NCBI RefSeq assembly: GCF_023330665.1
Contig: NZ_CP097127.1
Location: forward strand, 1 to 64,000
Source: Conexibacter sp. S30A1
Lineage (GTDB): Bacteria > Actinomycetota > Thermoleophilia > Solirubrobacterales > Solirubrobacteraceae
Direction: 5' to 3'
DNA: 64,000 nt
Shown: in pieces, positions 43,733 through 52,400 of the stretch
Position numbering within the stretch: the first letter of the stretch is position 1
Layout of the letters: each line of letters begins with the position of its first letter
Position numbers and translations under genes: made by a program
The notes under the pieces: model-generated
What the model saw: only the letters and a program-made list of their open reading frames with translations
Database searches by the model: none
Told to the model about the DNA's origin: nothing

Positions 43733-45241
43733 ATGACCGCGCCGGCGCGGTCCGGGCTGGGCTTTGATGCCTCGCGCGCGAAGTTCGAGTCGCTGGTGGT
43801 TCTGCTGGACGGCGCTGATGCCGGCGCGCTGACGCACGGGCAGCTGGAGGAGCGTCTGCAGGTCGAGGGCCGTGAGCTGATGCGGCTGCTCTTTCAGGAT
43901 CATCTGGACCTGCGCGCTGGCCGGGAGCGGCGCGCCGCGAGCGTCGTTGATGCTGCGGGGGTGAGGCGTGAGCGGGTCGAGGCGGGGCGCGGCCGGGCGC
44001 TGGCCAGCGTGTTCGGTGAGTTGTCGGTTTCGCGGCTGGCTTACCGCGCCGGCGGTTACAGCGATCTGCATCCGGCCGACGCACTGTTGAACCTGCCAGC
44101 CGAGCGTCACAGTCACGGGCTGCGGATGCTGGCCGCGGTGGAGTCCTCCAGAGGCTCGTTCGACGATGCCGCGGCGGCGGTCACGCGCTCGACCGGGCAG
44201 GTGCTGGGCAAGCGCCAGGTCGAGGATCTCGCGGCCCGCAGCGCCGTCGACTTCGACGCGTTCTACGCCCAGCGCGCGGCACAGGCCGTCGGTGAGAACG
44301 CGGTCCTGGTGTTGTCGTTCGACGGCAAGGGCGTCGTGATGCGCCGCGACGCGCTGCGCGAGCAGACCGCAAAAGCGGCAGCCACCGCGCAGAACAAGCT
44401 CGGCAGCCGCTTGTCGCGGGGCGAGAAGGCGAACCGCAAGCGGGTCGCTGAGGTAGGCGCCGTCTACGACGCACAGCCCGTGCCGCGGACTGCCGCCGAC
44501 GTGATCGCGCTGACCGACAGCGAGCGCGACAGCGCCAGCACCGAGGCGCCGAAGGCGACCGCCAAGTGGCTGACGGCCAGCATCAACGACGACGCCGCGA
44601 CGGTCATCGCGGCCGTCTTCGACGAAGCCGAGCGCCGCGACAGCGACCACGACCGCACGTGGGTCGTGCTCGTCGATGGCAACAACCACCAGATCCACCG
44701 CGCCCGCGCCGAAGCCAAGGCCCGCGGCGCGCCGGTCTCGATCCTGATCGATTTCATCCATGTCATCGAGTACCTCTGGAAGGCCGCCTGGAGCTTCCAC
44801 AACGAGGGCGACCCCGCCGCCGAGGCATGGGTTCACAAACACGCCCGCCAGATCCTCGAAGGCCGCGCGAGGGTCGTCGCGGGAAACATCCGCCGCCAGG
44901 CGACCAACGCCGGCCTGGACCCAAAGCAGCGCACCGGCGCCGACACCGCCGCCCGCTACCTGACCAACAAGGCGCCATACCTGGACTACCCGACCGCCCT
45001 CACCGCCGGATGGCCGATCGCGACCGGCGTCATCGAGGGCGCGTGTCGCCACTTGGTCAAGGACCGCATGGACATCACCGGCGCCCGCTGGGGGCTCGAC
45101 GGCGCCGAAGCCATCCTCAAGCTGCGCGCGATCGTCAGCAACAGCGATTTCAACGCCTATTGGCGCTTCCACCTCGACCAAGAACACCGCCGCGTCCACC
45201 AATCACGCTACGCCCACGCCAAAATCCCGCATGCCGCCTGA
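43733..45241 (+). CDS. ISKra4-family transposase
   Basis: A 502-residue transposase. Features of the family are the middle FGELSVSRLAYRAGGYSDLHPADALLNLP, an acidic motif in VLVLSFDGKGVVMRRD, WVVLVDGNNHQIHRA, and the strongly conserved ILIDFIHVIEYLWKAAWSFHNEGD with YLTNKAPYLDYPTALTAGWPIATGVIEGACRHLVKDRMDITGARW. The acidic residues in SFDGKG, LVDGN and VIEGAC are the likely DDE triad. The start at 43733 has GGGGGGCGG ahead. The frame is complete and it fills most of the element. Confidence 0.88.
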   Translation: MTAPARSGLGFDASRAKFESLVVLLDGADAGALTHGQLEERLQVEGRELMRLLFQDHLDLRAGRERRAASVVDAAGVRRERVEAGRGRALASVFGELSVSRLAYRAGGYSDLHPADALLNLPAERHSHGLRMLAAVESSRGSFDDAAAAVTRSTGQVLGKRQVEDLAARSAVDFDAFYAQRAAQAVGENAVLVLSFDGKGVVMRRDALREQTAKAAATAQNKLGSRLSRGEKANRKRVAEVGAVYDAQPVPRTAADVIALTDSERDSASTEAPKATAKWLTASINDDAATVIAAVFDEAERRDSDHDRTWVVLVDGNNHQIHRARAEAKARGAPVSILIDFIHVIEYLWKAAWSFHNEGDPAAEAWVHKHARQILEGRARVVAGNIRRQATNAGLDPKQRTGADTAARYLTNKAPYLDYPTALTAGWPIATGVIEGACRHLVKDRMDITGARWGLDGAEAILKLRAIVSNSDFNAYWRFHLDQEHRRVHQSRYAHAKIPHAA

Positions 45242-45251
45242 GAACTCACGC

Positions 45252-45271
45252 CCCTCAGACGAGCCGCACCC
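45252..45271 (-). repeat. Right terminal inverted repeat of the ISKra4-like element
   Basis: Exact reverse complement of the left repeat at 43492-43511; it starts 10 bases after the transposase stop codon. Confidence 0.9.
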
Positions 45272-45280
45272 AAAGCATAT
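45272..45280. repeat. Target-site duplication, right copy
   Basis: AAAGCATAT, identical to 43483-43491. Confidence 0.85.
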
Positions 45281-45478
45281 CTGCGCACCGACAAACCGAT
45301 CCAGCGCAGCGATTTGTCTCGCTCGCGGTCGGGTATTCGGCTTCGGTCAAGGCCTCCTACCGCGACGTTCTCGGGATCCACGGCCAAACTTGAATAGAGC
45401 GCTGGGCTGGGTGTCGGGCATTGATCCGCGATGGCGCTGCGCGACCCTCACGCGACCCTCTTGTCGGCCGCCGACTGT

Positions 45479-45494
45479 GCGAACATATGTTCGC
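45479..45494. promoter_or_regulatory. LexA-type SOS box overlapping the imuB start
   Basis: GCGAACATATGTTCGC is a perfect 16-base palindrome that fits the Gram-positive SOS box GAAC-N4-GTTC. The first candidate start codon of imuB (ATG 45487) lies inside it. A TTGTCG at 45461-45466 could be the -35, placing the -10 within the box. Confidence 0.9.
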
Positions 45495-46704
45495 CTTGTC
45501 CGCCACGGATCTGATCGCCTGTGTGCTTGTTCCCCGCTTCGAGCTGGTGATCACCGCCGGTCGACGGTCCGGGTTGCTGGGCGCGCCGGTGGCGATCGCG
45601 CCCGAACCTGGCGGCCAGCGGATCGGTGAGGTCTCAGCGGCCGCCGAGGCCTTTGGCGTGGGCCGCGGCATGCGGCTGGGGGAGGCGCTTGCGCGCTGCC
45701 GGCAGCTGATCCTGCTGCCCCCGGATCCGTCGGCGGTGCAGGAGCGCTGGGAACGGGTGCTGGGCGCGCTCGAGTCGACCGGCGCGGCGGTGGAGACCCT
45801 GGGTCAGGGGGTCGCCTGCTTTGACATCGGCGGGCTCCTGCGGCTCTATGGCGGCGTTCAGGCGGTGCTGGGCGTCGTGCTGACGGCGGTCGGGATGCCC
45901 GTGCGCTGCGGCGTTGCGCAGGCGCGCTTTGTGGCCGTGATGGCGGCGCGGGGCGCGCGTCCGCGCCAGCCGCTGATCCTCGCCGGCGGCCAGCGCCAGG
46001 CACGCGAGTTCCTCGCGCCGCTGCCGATCGAAGCGCTCAACCACGCGGCACATGGGGACGCGCTCGAGCCTTTGACGCAGACGCTGCGGCGGCTCGGCAT
46101 CGGCACGCTCGGCGAGCTCGCGGCGCTGCCGCGAGCCCACGTTGCCGACCGCTTCGGCAGGGTCGGCCTCGAGGCTCGCGAGCTGGCGCTCGGCTACGAC
46201 ACGCCGCTGCGTACCCGCCAGCCCGCGGAGGCCGTATGCGAGTCGCTCGAGCTGCCGGAGAGCTCGGGGGGCGAGCAGCTCGAGCGCGCGCTCGGCCTGC
46301 TGGTTGACAGGCTGCTGGCTCGCCCTGAGCGGCGGGGCCGCACGCTGCGCGCCGTCATCCTCTCGGCGACCCTGGTGGAGGGCGGCGGGAGCTGGCGCCA
46401 GCAGGTGACCTTCCGCGAGTCGCTCAGCGATCCCGTGCGGATGCGCCTGGCGCTCACGCCCCGTCTGCAGCTCCTGCCGGCCCCCGTTCAGGCGCTCACA
46501 CTGACGGTTGAGCGCTTTGGGCCTGCCACCGGCGAGCAGCGGGCGCTGCTCGAGGAGCCCGCCCGCGCGCGGGCCACACGCCTGCGCGAGGCGGTCCGTC
46601 AGACCCGCGCCGGCGCCGGACCCGAAGCGGTGCTGCGGATCCTCTACATCGACCCGCGTTCGCGCTACCCCGAGCGCCGCGCGATCCTCACCCCGTTTGA
46701 GTGA
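45487..46704 (+). CDS. imuB: ImuB-like inactive Y-family polymerase (mutasome hub)
   Basis: ImuB is a Y-family relative without polymerase activity that recruits DnaE2 and the sliding clamp in SOS mutagenesis. The 405 residues show the Y-family fold: ACVLVPRFELVITAG in place of the catalytic Asp strand, VACFDIGGLLRLYGG where active polymerases have a Ser-Asp-Glu motif, a helix-hairpin-helix thumb (LRRLGIGTLGELAALPRAHVADRFG) and a little-finger domain ending RYPERRAILTPFE. The missing acidic residues agree with the ImuB role. The start is uncertain: ATG 45487 lies within the LexA box, and TTG 45496 just after it would suit a leaderless message. The stop overlaps the next gene's ATG by one base. 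No imuA-type gene precedes it. Confidence 0.85.
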   Translation: MFALSATDLIACVLVPRFELVITAGRRSGLLGAPVAIAPEPGGQRIGEVSAAAEAFGVGRGMRLGEALARCRQLILLPPDPSAVQERWERVLGALESTGAAVETLGQGVACFDIGGLLRLYGGVQAVLGVVLTAVGMPVRCGVAQARFVAVMAARGARPRQPLILAGGQRQAREFLAPLPIEALNHAAHGDALEPLTQTLRRLGIGTLGELAALPRAHVADRFGRVGLEARELALGYDTPLRTRQPAEAVCESLELPESSGGEQLERALGLLVDRLLARPERRGRTLRAVILSATLVEGGGSWRQQVTFRESLSDPVRMRLALTPRLQLLPAPVQALTLTVERFGPATGEQRALLEEPARARATRLREAVRQTRAGAGPEAVLRILYIDPRSRYPERRAILTPFE

Positions 46705-46946
46705 TGGCTGGGGCGCGCAGGCTCGCGCAGCCACGGCGGGCGCAGGTCGAGGCCGATGGCGATGGGCGGCCGCTTGTGGTCGAGGGCCGCTCGGTCACCG
46801 CCATCCGGGAGACCTGGCTGCTCGAGGATCGCTGGTGGACCGACCGACCGCTGCGGCGCCGCTACTGGGAGCTCGTCACGACCGACGGTGTCGATCGGGT
46901 CGTGTTCCACGATCTGATCGAGGGCGCTTGGTGGCGGCAGCGCTGA
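46704..46946 (+). CDS. DUF6504-like small protein linked to imuB
   Basis: An 80-residue protein, rich in Trp and Arg: VEADGDGRPLVVEGRSV, then ETWLLEDRWWTDRPLRRRYWELVTTDGVDRVVFHDLIEGAWWRQR. This fits the small DUF6504 proteins found between imuB and dnaE2 in many actinobacteria. The ATG overlaps the imuB stop (TGATG), so it is almost certainly co-translated and under the same LexA control. Its function is unknown; a part in the mutasome is inferred from linkage. Confidence 0.75.
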   Translation: MAGARRLAQPRRAQVEADGDGRPLVVEGRSVTAIRETWLLEDRWWTDRPLRRRYWELVTTDGVDRVVFHDLIEGAWWRQR

Positions 46947-46979
46947 GCCTGCCGGCAAGCGCCTAACATCGATCAACAG

Positions 46980-48119
46980 ATGTCAACCGACCCCACCCGC
47001 ACAGCGATCGGCACCTGGAGTGGCGGGCGCTTCATGCACTTCGGCGAGCCGCTCGACGACGAGCGCTTCCTGGCGCTCATGACCCCCGACAGCGCGATCC
47101 CGACGCTCATGAGCGCCGATGTCTATGGCGTCGGCGAGGCCGACACGTGGGTCGCCAGGGGGCTTCAGGCAAGCGCGCTTGCGCGCGATGGGATCTGCGT
47201 CGTCGGCGCCGTCGGGCACGACTTCTACACGGGCGAGCGCGACGGCGCCAAGGGCTTTCCGCGCTTCACCGACCCGCGCCTGCGGGGTCCGGGTGAGTAT
47301 GCGAGCTACCTGCGGATGGCGACCGAGCGCAGCCTCGAGCGCTGCGGGATCGACCGCTTCGACGTGCTTTTGCTGCACAACCCCGATCGCACCGGCTACA
47401 CCAGCGAGACGGTCTGGGAGGGGATGCAGGCACTCAAAGAGGCGGGACTCACGCGCCTGATCGGCGTCGCCCCGGGACCCGCGAACGGCTTCACACTCGA
47501 CCTGATCGACTGCTTCGAGCGCTTCGGCGGGCTGATCGACTGGGCGATGGTGATCCTCAACCCGCTCGAACCCTGGCCCGGCGAGCTCTGCCTCGACGCC
47601 GCCGCGGCCCGCGGGATCGACGTGATCACCCGCGTGGTCGACTACGGCGGGCTCTTCTACGACGACCTCACCTCGGAGGCCGAGCTCGGTCCCCGCGACC
47701 ACCGCAGCTTCCGGCCCGCCGGCTGGATCGCGTCCGGCCGCGAGCGCATGGAGCGCATGCGCCCGATCGCCCAGCGGGCGGGGCTGACGATGCTGCAGCT
47801 GGCCTGTCAGTGGAACCTCGCCCACCCGGCGGTGCGCACGGTCGTCCCCACGCTCGTGCAGGAGGCAGGCGCGCAGGCGCGGCCGATCGAGGACAAGCGC
47901 GCCGAGCTGGCCGCGCTCCCGCCCGAGCAGCGTCTGAGCGCGCCCGACGTTCAGACGATCCGCAGCCTGGGGGACAACGTCGGCTGCATGACGCTCAAGG
48001 GCGCCACGCCCGAGCACCAGGGTGCCGAGCGCGCCGACAGCTGGCCGCTGTATGACCGCCTCGAGCAGGTCGCCCAGCGCTGGTCGATCGAGCCGGCCCG
48101 CGACCTCGTCAAGGCCTGA
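46980..48119 (+). CDS. Aldo/keto reductase family protein
   Basis: A 379-residue TIM-barrel protein of the aldo/keto reductase superfamily. SADVYGVGEADTWVARGL holds Asp and Tyr, and FDVLLLHNPDRTGYTSETVWEGMQALKEAGLTRLIGVAP holds the catalytic His region and the family's K-x-R-x-I-G strand. LQLACQWNLAHPAVRTVVPTLV is the cofactor-site end. The canonical Lys after the third strand is replaced (CVVGAVGHDF), so reductase activity is uncertain. It sits 33 bases after the DUF6504-like gene and may be transcribed with it, although nothing links it to SOS function. Confidence 0.75.
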   Translation: MSTDPTRTAIGTWSGGRFMHFGEPLDDERFLALMTPDSAIPTLMSADVYGVGEADTWVARGLQASALARDGICVVGAVGHDFYTGERDGAKGFPRFTDPRLRGPGEYASYLRMATERSLERCGIDRFDVLLLHNPDRTGYTSETVWEGMQALKEAGLTRLIGVAPGPANGFTLDLIDCFERFGGLIDWAMVILNPLEPWPGELCLDAAAARGIDVITRVVDYGGLFYDDLTSEAELGPRDHRSFRPAGWIASGRERMERMRPIAQRAGLTMLQLACQWNLAHPAVRTVVPTLVQEAGAQARPIEDKRAELAALPPEQRLSAPDVQTIRSLGDNVGCMTLKGATPEHQGAERADSWPLYDRLEQVAQRWSIEPARDLVKA

Positions 48120-48122
48120 CTC

Positions 48123-48155
48123 CCGCGGGGCCCGGCCCGCTGGCCGGCCCCGCGG
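48123..48155. terminator. Bidirectional hairpin between convergent genes
   Basis: CCGCGGGGCC (48123-48132) pairs with GGCCCCGCGG (48146-48155), and the inner GGCC/GGCC pair extends the stem to 14 bp with a one-base bulge and a 4-base loop. It lies between the stops of the aldo/keto reductase and MFS genes. Confidence 0.65.
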
Positions 48156-48169
48156 CTGAGAGCGCCGCC

Positions 48170-49354
48170 TCAGACGCTCAGCGGCTCGAGCACGTGACGG
48201 TTCTGCGAGGCGACGAGGCCCGCGCCGAACACGACCACCAGCGACAGCAAAAGCAGCCCGATCGCCGGCGTCCAGCTGCCGGTGGCGCTGTGCAGGGCGC
48301 CCATCGCCGGAGGGCCGGTGGCCGCGATCAGGTAGCCGACGCTCTGCGCCATGGTCGAGAGCTGGGCGGCGTGATGGCTGTCGGGCGCGCGCGCGACGAT
48401 GTAGCCGAGCGCCAGCGCCAGCTGCGCGCCCTGCGCCACGCCAAAGAGCAGGCACCAGAGGTCCAGCAGCGGTCCCGGGAAGAGCAGCAGGCCACCGTAG
48501 CCGACCGCGCAGGTGGCGACGGTCAGGCCCACCGCCGTCATCGGACGCGACACGCGCCGCTCAAACCACGGCGCCGCGAGTGCGCCAAACATGCCGGCGA
48601 AGCTCGCCAGCGACAGCAGCAGTCCCGCGTGCGTGGCCGACAGGCCGCGTGCGTGGCCGATCGTCGGCAGCCAGCTCAGGGTGCCGTAGAAGCCGAACGA
48701 TTGCGCGCCCATGAAGATGCTCACGGCCCAGGCGAGGGGGCTTCGCCAGAGCGCGCGGATCGGCGCGCCGTGGTCACCACCGCCGCCGGCGCCGGTCTCC
48801 GCGCGTACGTGCGGCATCCACAGCAGCAGCGCGAGCGCGGCGGGCAGCGCCCAGAGCGCGACCGCGCCCCGCCAGCCCAGCCCCGTCAGCCGCTCGAGCG
48901 GGACGGTCAGGCCACCGGAGATGGCGGCGCCGCCTGAGATCGCAACCGAGTAGAGCGCCGTCATCAGCACCCGGTTGCCTGGGAAGTCGCGTTTGATCAG
49001 CGCCGGGACGAGCACGTTGCCGACCGCGATCGCGCAGCCCACCAGCGCGGTTCCTGCAAACAGCGTCCCGAGCGTCGGCGCCAGCCGGATCACGCAGCCG
49101 GCGACAACCAGCGCCAGCACCAGGGTGAGCGCCGGGCCCATGCTGAAGCGCCGGATCAGGCGCGGCGTGGCGAGCGCGGCCAGTCCGAAGCAGAGCAAGG
49201 GCAGGCCTGTGAGCAGTCCGGCGCCCGTCGAGTCAAGGCCCGTGCCCGCGTGGATCTGCCCGAGCACGGGCGGTATCGCAGCCACCGCAAGGCGCAGGTT
49301 GAGCGCCGCGATCAGCAGCGCCGCGGTCAGCGTCGGCCGGCTACGCATGCGCAT
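48170..49354 (-). CDS. MFS transporter of the CynX/NimT-like group
   Basis: A 12-span major facilitator of 394 residues. The start LTAALLIAALNLRLAVAAIPPVLGQIHAGTGLDSTGAGLLTGLPLLCFGLAA follows the pattern of the CynX/NimT (cyanate, 2-nitroimidazole) family. RLIRRFSMGPAL is the MFS loop 2-3 motif, and a charged central loop (RAETGAGGGGDHGAP) separates the two halves. The substrate is unknown. The start at 49354 (MRMRSRP) is chosen because the upstream in-frame extension lies in the dnaE2 promoter region. It is divergent from dnaE2. Confidence 0.82.
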   Translation of the reverse strand: MRMRSRPTLTAALLIAALNLRLAVAAIPPVLGQIHAGTGLDSTGAGLLTGLPLLCFGLAALATPRLIRRFSMGPALTLVLALVVAGCVIRLAPTLGTLFAGTALVGCAIAVGNVLVPALIKRDFPGNRVLMTALYSVAISGGAAISGGLTVPLERLTGLGWRGAVALWALPAALALLLWMPHVRAETGAGGGGDHGAPIRALWRSPLAWAVSIFMGAQSFGFYGTLSWLPTIGHARGLSATHAGLLLSLASFAGMFGALAAPWFERRVSRPMTAVGLTVATCAVGYGGLLLFPGPLLDLWCLLFGVAQGAQLALALGYIVARAPDSHHAAQLSTMAQSVGYLIAATGPPAMGALHSATGSWTPAIGLLLLSLVVVFGAGLVASQNRHVLEPLSV

Positions 49355-49440
49355 CGTCAGTTGGCTTGGGCGCAAACATCCTGGCACCTGCGGATCCTAC
49401 GCGGCGCCGCTGTGGAGGCTTGTCAAGCGGGTGGCTCGAT

Positions 49441-49456
49441 GCGAACATGTGTTCGC
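49441..49456. promoter_or_regulatory. LexA-type SOS box abutting the dnaE2 start
   Basis: GCGAACATGTGTTCGC matches the GAAC-N4-GTTC SOS box and ends one base before the dnaE2 ATG at 49457. TTGTCA at 49420-49425 with a 17-base spacer puts the -10 (GAACAT) inside the box and the transcription start at or next to the ATG. Confidence 0.9.
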
Positions 49457-52400
49457 ATGTACGTGGAACTGCACGCACACTCGGCCTACTCGTTTCTGGA
49501 CGGCGCCTCGCTGCCCGAGGAGCTCGTCGTGGCCGCGTTGGAGCTTGGCTATGAGGCCTTTGCGCTGACCGACCACAACTCCGTGGCGGGCTCGATGGAG
49601 TTCGCCCAGAGCGCAGCCGCGCTGGGCCTGCGGGCGCTGCACGGCGCCGAGCTCGACCTCGCCGACGGTCGCCACCTGACGCTTCTGGTGCGCGACGCGC
49701 GCGGCTGGGCGAACCTCTGCCGGTTGCTGACGCGAGCGCATGCCGCCACGCGCGAGCGCCCGGGTGAGCTCGGCCAGCCGTGCGTGAGCCTCGACGAGGT
49801 GCTCGCCCACGCCGAGGGCCTGGTCTGCCTGAGCGGCTGCCACGCGCACGGGGTCCACGATGAGGTCACCCTGCGGCGCCTGCGCGAGGGCTTTGGCAGC
49901 GAGCGCCTGCGCGTCGAGCTGCAGCGCCCCTACCTGGAGGGCGACCGGGCACGCAACCGCCGCCTGGCGGAGCTTGCCCGGCGGCTTGGCCTGGGCTGCG
50001 TGGCCAGCGGCGACGTGCACGCCCACACGCGCGCGCGGGCACCGCTGCAGGACGCGCTCGTGGCCCTGCGCCTGCACTCGACGCTCGACGCCTCAGAGCC
50101 CGACCGGCGCGGCAACTGGAGCCACGTGCTGGCCTCGCCGGCGGCGATGGCGAGGCGCTTTGACGAGCATCCGCAGGCCGTCGCCGAGACCGTCAGCCTG
50201 GCGCAGACGCTCGAGTTCGACCTCACCCGTGACCTGCGCTACAGCTACCCGGGCGCCGAGGATCAGGGCAAGCTGCGCGAGCTGCGAGCGCTCTGCGAGG
50301 CCCGTCTGGGCGAGCGCTACGACGGTGGGCCGCAGGCGCTGCGCGAGGAGGCCTCGGCGCGCCTGCAGACAGAGCTCGGCCTGATCGACGGGCTCGGCCT
50401 GGCGGGCTTCTTCGTGCTTCATCACGAGCTGCTCGAGCTGGCGCGCGAGGTCGCCGTCGAGGTCCGCGGCCGAGGTGGGCCGCAGGTCGGCGCTGCGCGC
50501 TCACTGCTGCCACCGGGGCGCGGACGCGGCTCGAGCGTCTCCTCGATCGTCTGCTACCTGACCGGGCTCTCACACGTGGATCCGATCGCCAACAGGCTTG
50601 CGATCGGACGCTTCCTGAGCGAGGACCTGAAGGCGCTTCCCGACATCGACCTGGACTTCCCGCGCGACATCCGCGAGGTGCTGATCCCGCGTGTCTCCGA
50701 GCGCTTCGGCTCCGACCGGGCGGCGCTGGTGGCCGCCTTCCCGACCTACCGCGCGCGCGGCGCGATCCGCGAGCTGGGCAAGGTGCTGGGGCTGGCGCCC
50801 GCGGAGCTTGAGCGGGTTGCCCGCGGCAGCGAGGGCTGGGATGCGCGCGAGGTGGGGCGCGACATCGAGACGGTGAGCGGCGGCGCGCCGCTCACCGGCC
50901 GCTGGGCCTGGCTTGCGCGGCTGGCGGCGCAGGCGCACGGGCTGCCGCGCCACCTGAGCCAGCACCCTGGCGGGATGATCATCGCCACGCGGCCGCTCGT
51001 CGACTGCTGCCCGGTGCTGCCATCGGCGATGCCGGGCCGCTACATCGTGCAGTGGGACAAGGATTCGTGCGCGGACGCGGGCTTTCTGAAGATCGACCTG
51101 CTCGGGCTGGGGATGCTCTCGGCGGTGGAACGATGCGTCGAGCTGATCGCCCACACACGCGGCGAGCGGGTCGACCTCAGCCGCATCCCGCACGACGACC
51201 CGCAGACCTATGACGCGATTCAGAGCGCGCAGACCACCGGCGTCTTTCAGATCGAAAGCCGCGCCCAGATGCAGTCGCTTTTGCGCACCCGTCCGGAGAG
51301 CATCGCCGACATCGCGATCCAGGTCGCGATCGTGCGTCCCGGGCCGATCCAGGGTGGGGCTGTCAACCCTTATATCGAGCGCCGCCAGCGGCTGCGCGCA
51401 GACCCCGGCTATCAGATCCCCTACGAGCACCCGTCGCTTGAGCCGGCGCTGCGCGAGACGCTCGGCGCGATCATCTTTCAGGATCAGGTGCTGGAGGTCG
51501 CGGCCGCCTTTGCCGGATTCAAGCCCGGGGAGGCCGAGGATCTGCGCCGGGCGATGAGCCGCAAACGCTCGCAGGCCGCGATCGAGGCCCACCACCGGCG
51601 CTTCATCGAAGGTGCCATGCGTCTGCATGGCGTTGACGCGGAACTGGCTGAGCGCGTCTTTGCCAAGGTCAGGGGCTTCTCCGGCTTCGGCTTCCCCAAG
51701 TCGCACGCGGCCGCCTTCGGCCTGCTGGCCTACCAGTCGGCCTGGCTGCGGGTGCACTATGGGCCGGAGTTCCTCTGCGCCCTGCTCAACGAGCAGCCGA
51801 TGGGCTTCTACCCGCCCGACGCGCTCGTGCACGAGGCGCAGCGGCGCGGCATCCAGGTGCTCGCACCGGATGTCAACCGCTCGAGCGTCGAGTGCACGCT
51901 CGACGCCGAGGGACGTGTGCTGATCGGCCTTGGCTACGTCCGCGGCGTGCGCCGCGCAGAGATCGAGGCGCTGGTGGGTGAGCGCGAGCAGGGCGGGCCG
52001 TTTGCGAGCCTGGCGGCGCTCGCCTCCCGCGCCGGCGCCGGTGCGCCGGCGCTCGATCTGCTGGCCTGGTCGGGTGCGTGCGACGCGCTCGCCTCAAGCC
52101 AGCCGGGCACGGTCGCCCCGCGGCGTCTGGCGCTCTGGCAGCTGGGGGTGGCAGCCAAGGCACACGATGTGGGGGGCGGCTCCCGGCAGCTGGCGCTGCC
52201 GCTCGAGCTGCCGCCGGCGCCGGCGCTGCCTGCGCTGGAGGCCTGGGAGGCGCTTTTGGCCGACTATGGCACGCTGGGCATGAGCACCGCCACGCATCCG
52301 CTGGCGCTGCTGCGCCCGCGGCTTCTGGAGGGGTTCGCGGACAGTCGCGATCTGGCTTCGCTGGCGCACGGAACGCGCGTGCGCGTGGGCGGGTTGGTGG

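Larger units (their letters stand above)
43492..45271 (+). mobile_element. ISKra4-like insertion sequence
   Basis: A 1780-base element bounded by perfect 20-bp inverted repeats GGGTGCGGCTCGTCTGAGGG (43492-43511 and 45252-45271), with 9-bp direct repeats AAAGCATAT outside. It carries one transposase gene and about 240 bases of leader with no other gene. The perfect termini, duplication and open transposase frame indicate a recent insertion. It landed between the TadG-like gene and imuB without breaking a gene. Confidence 0.9.
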
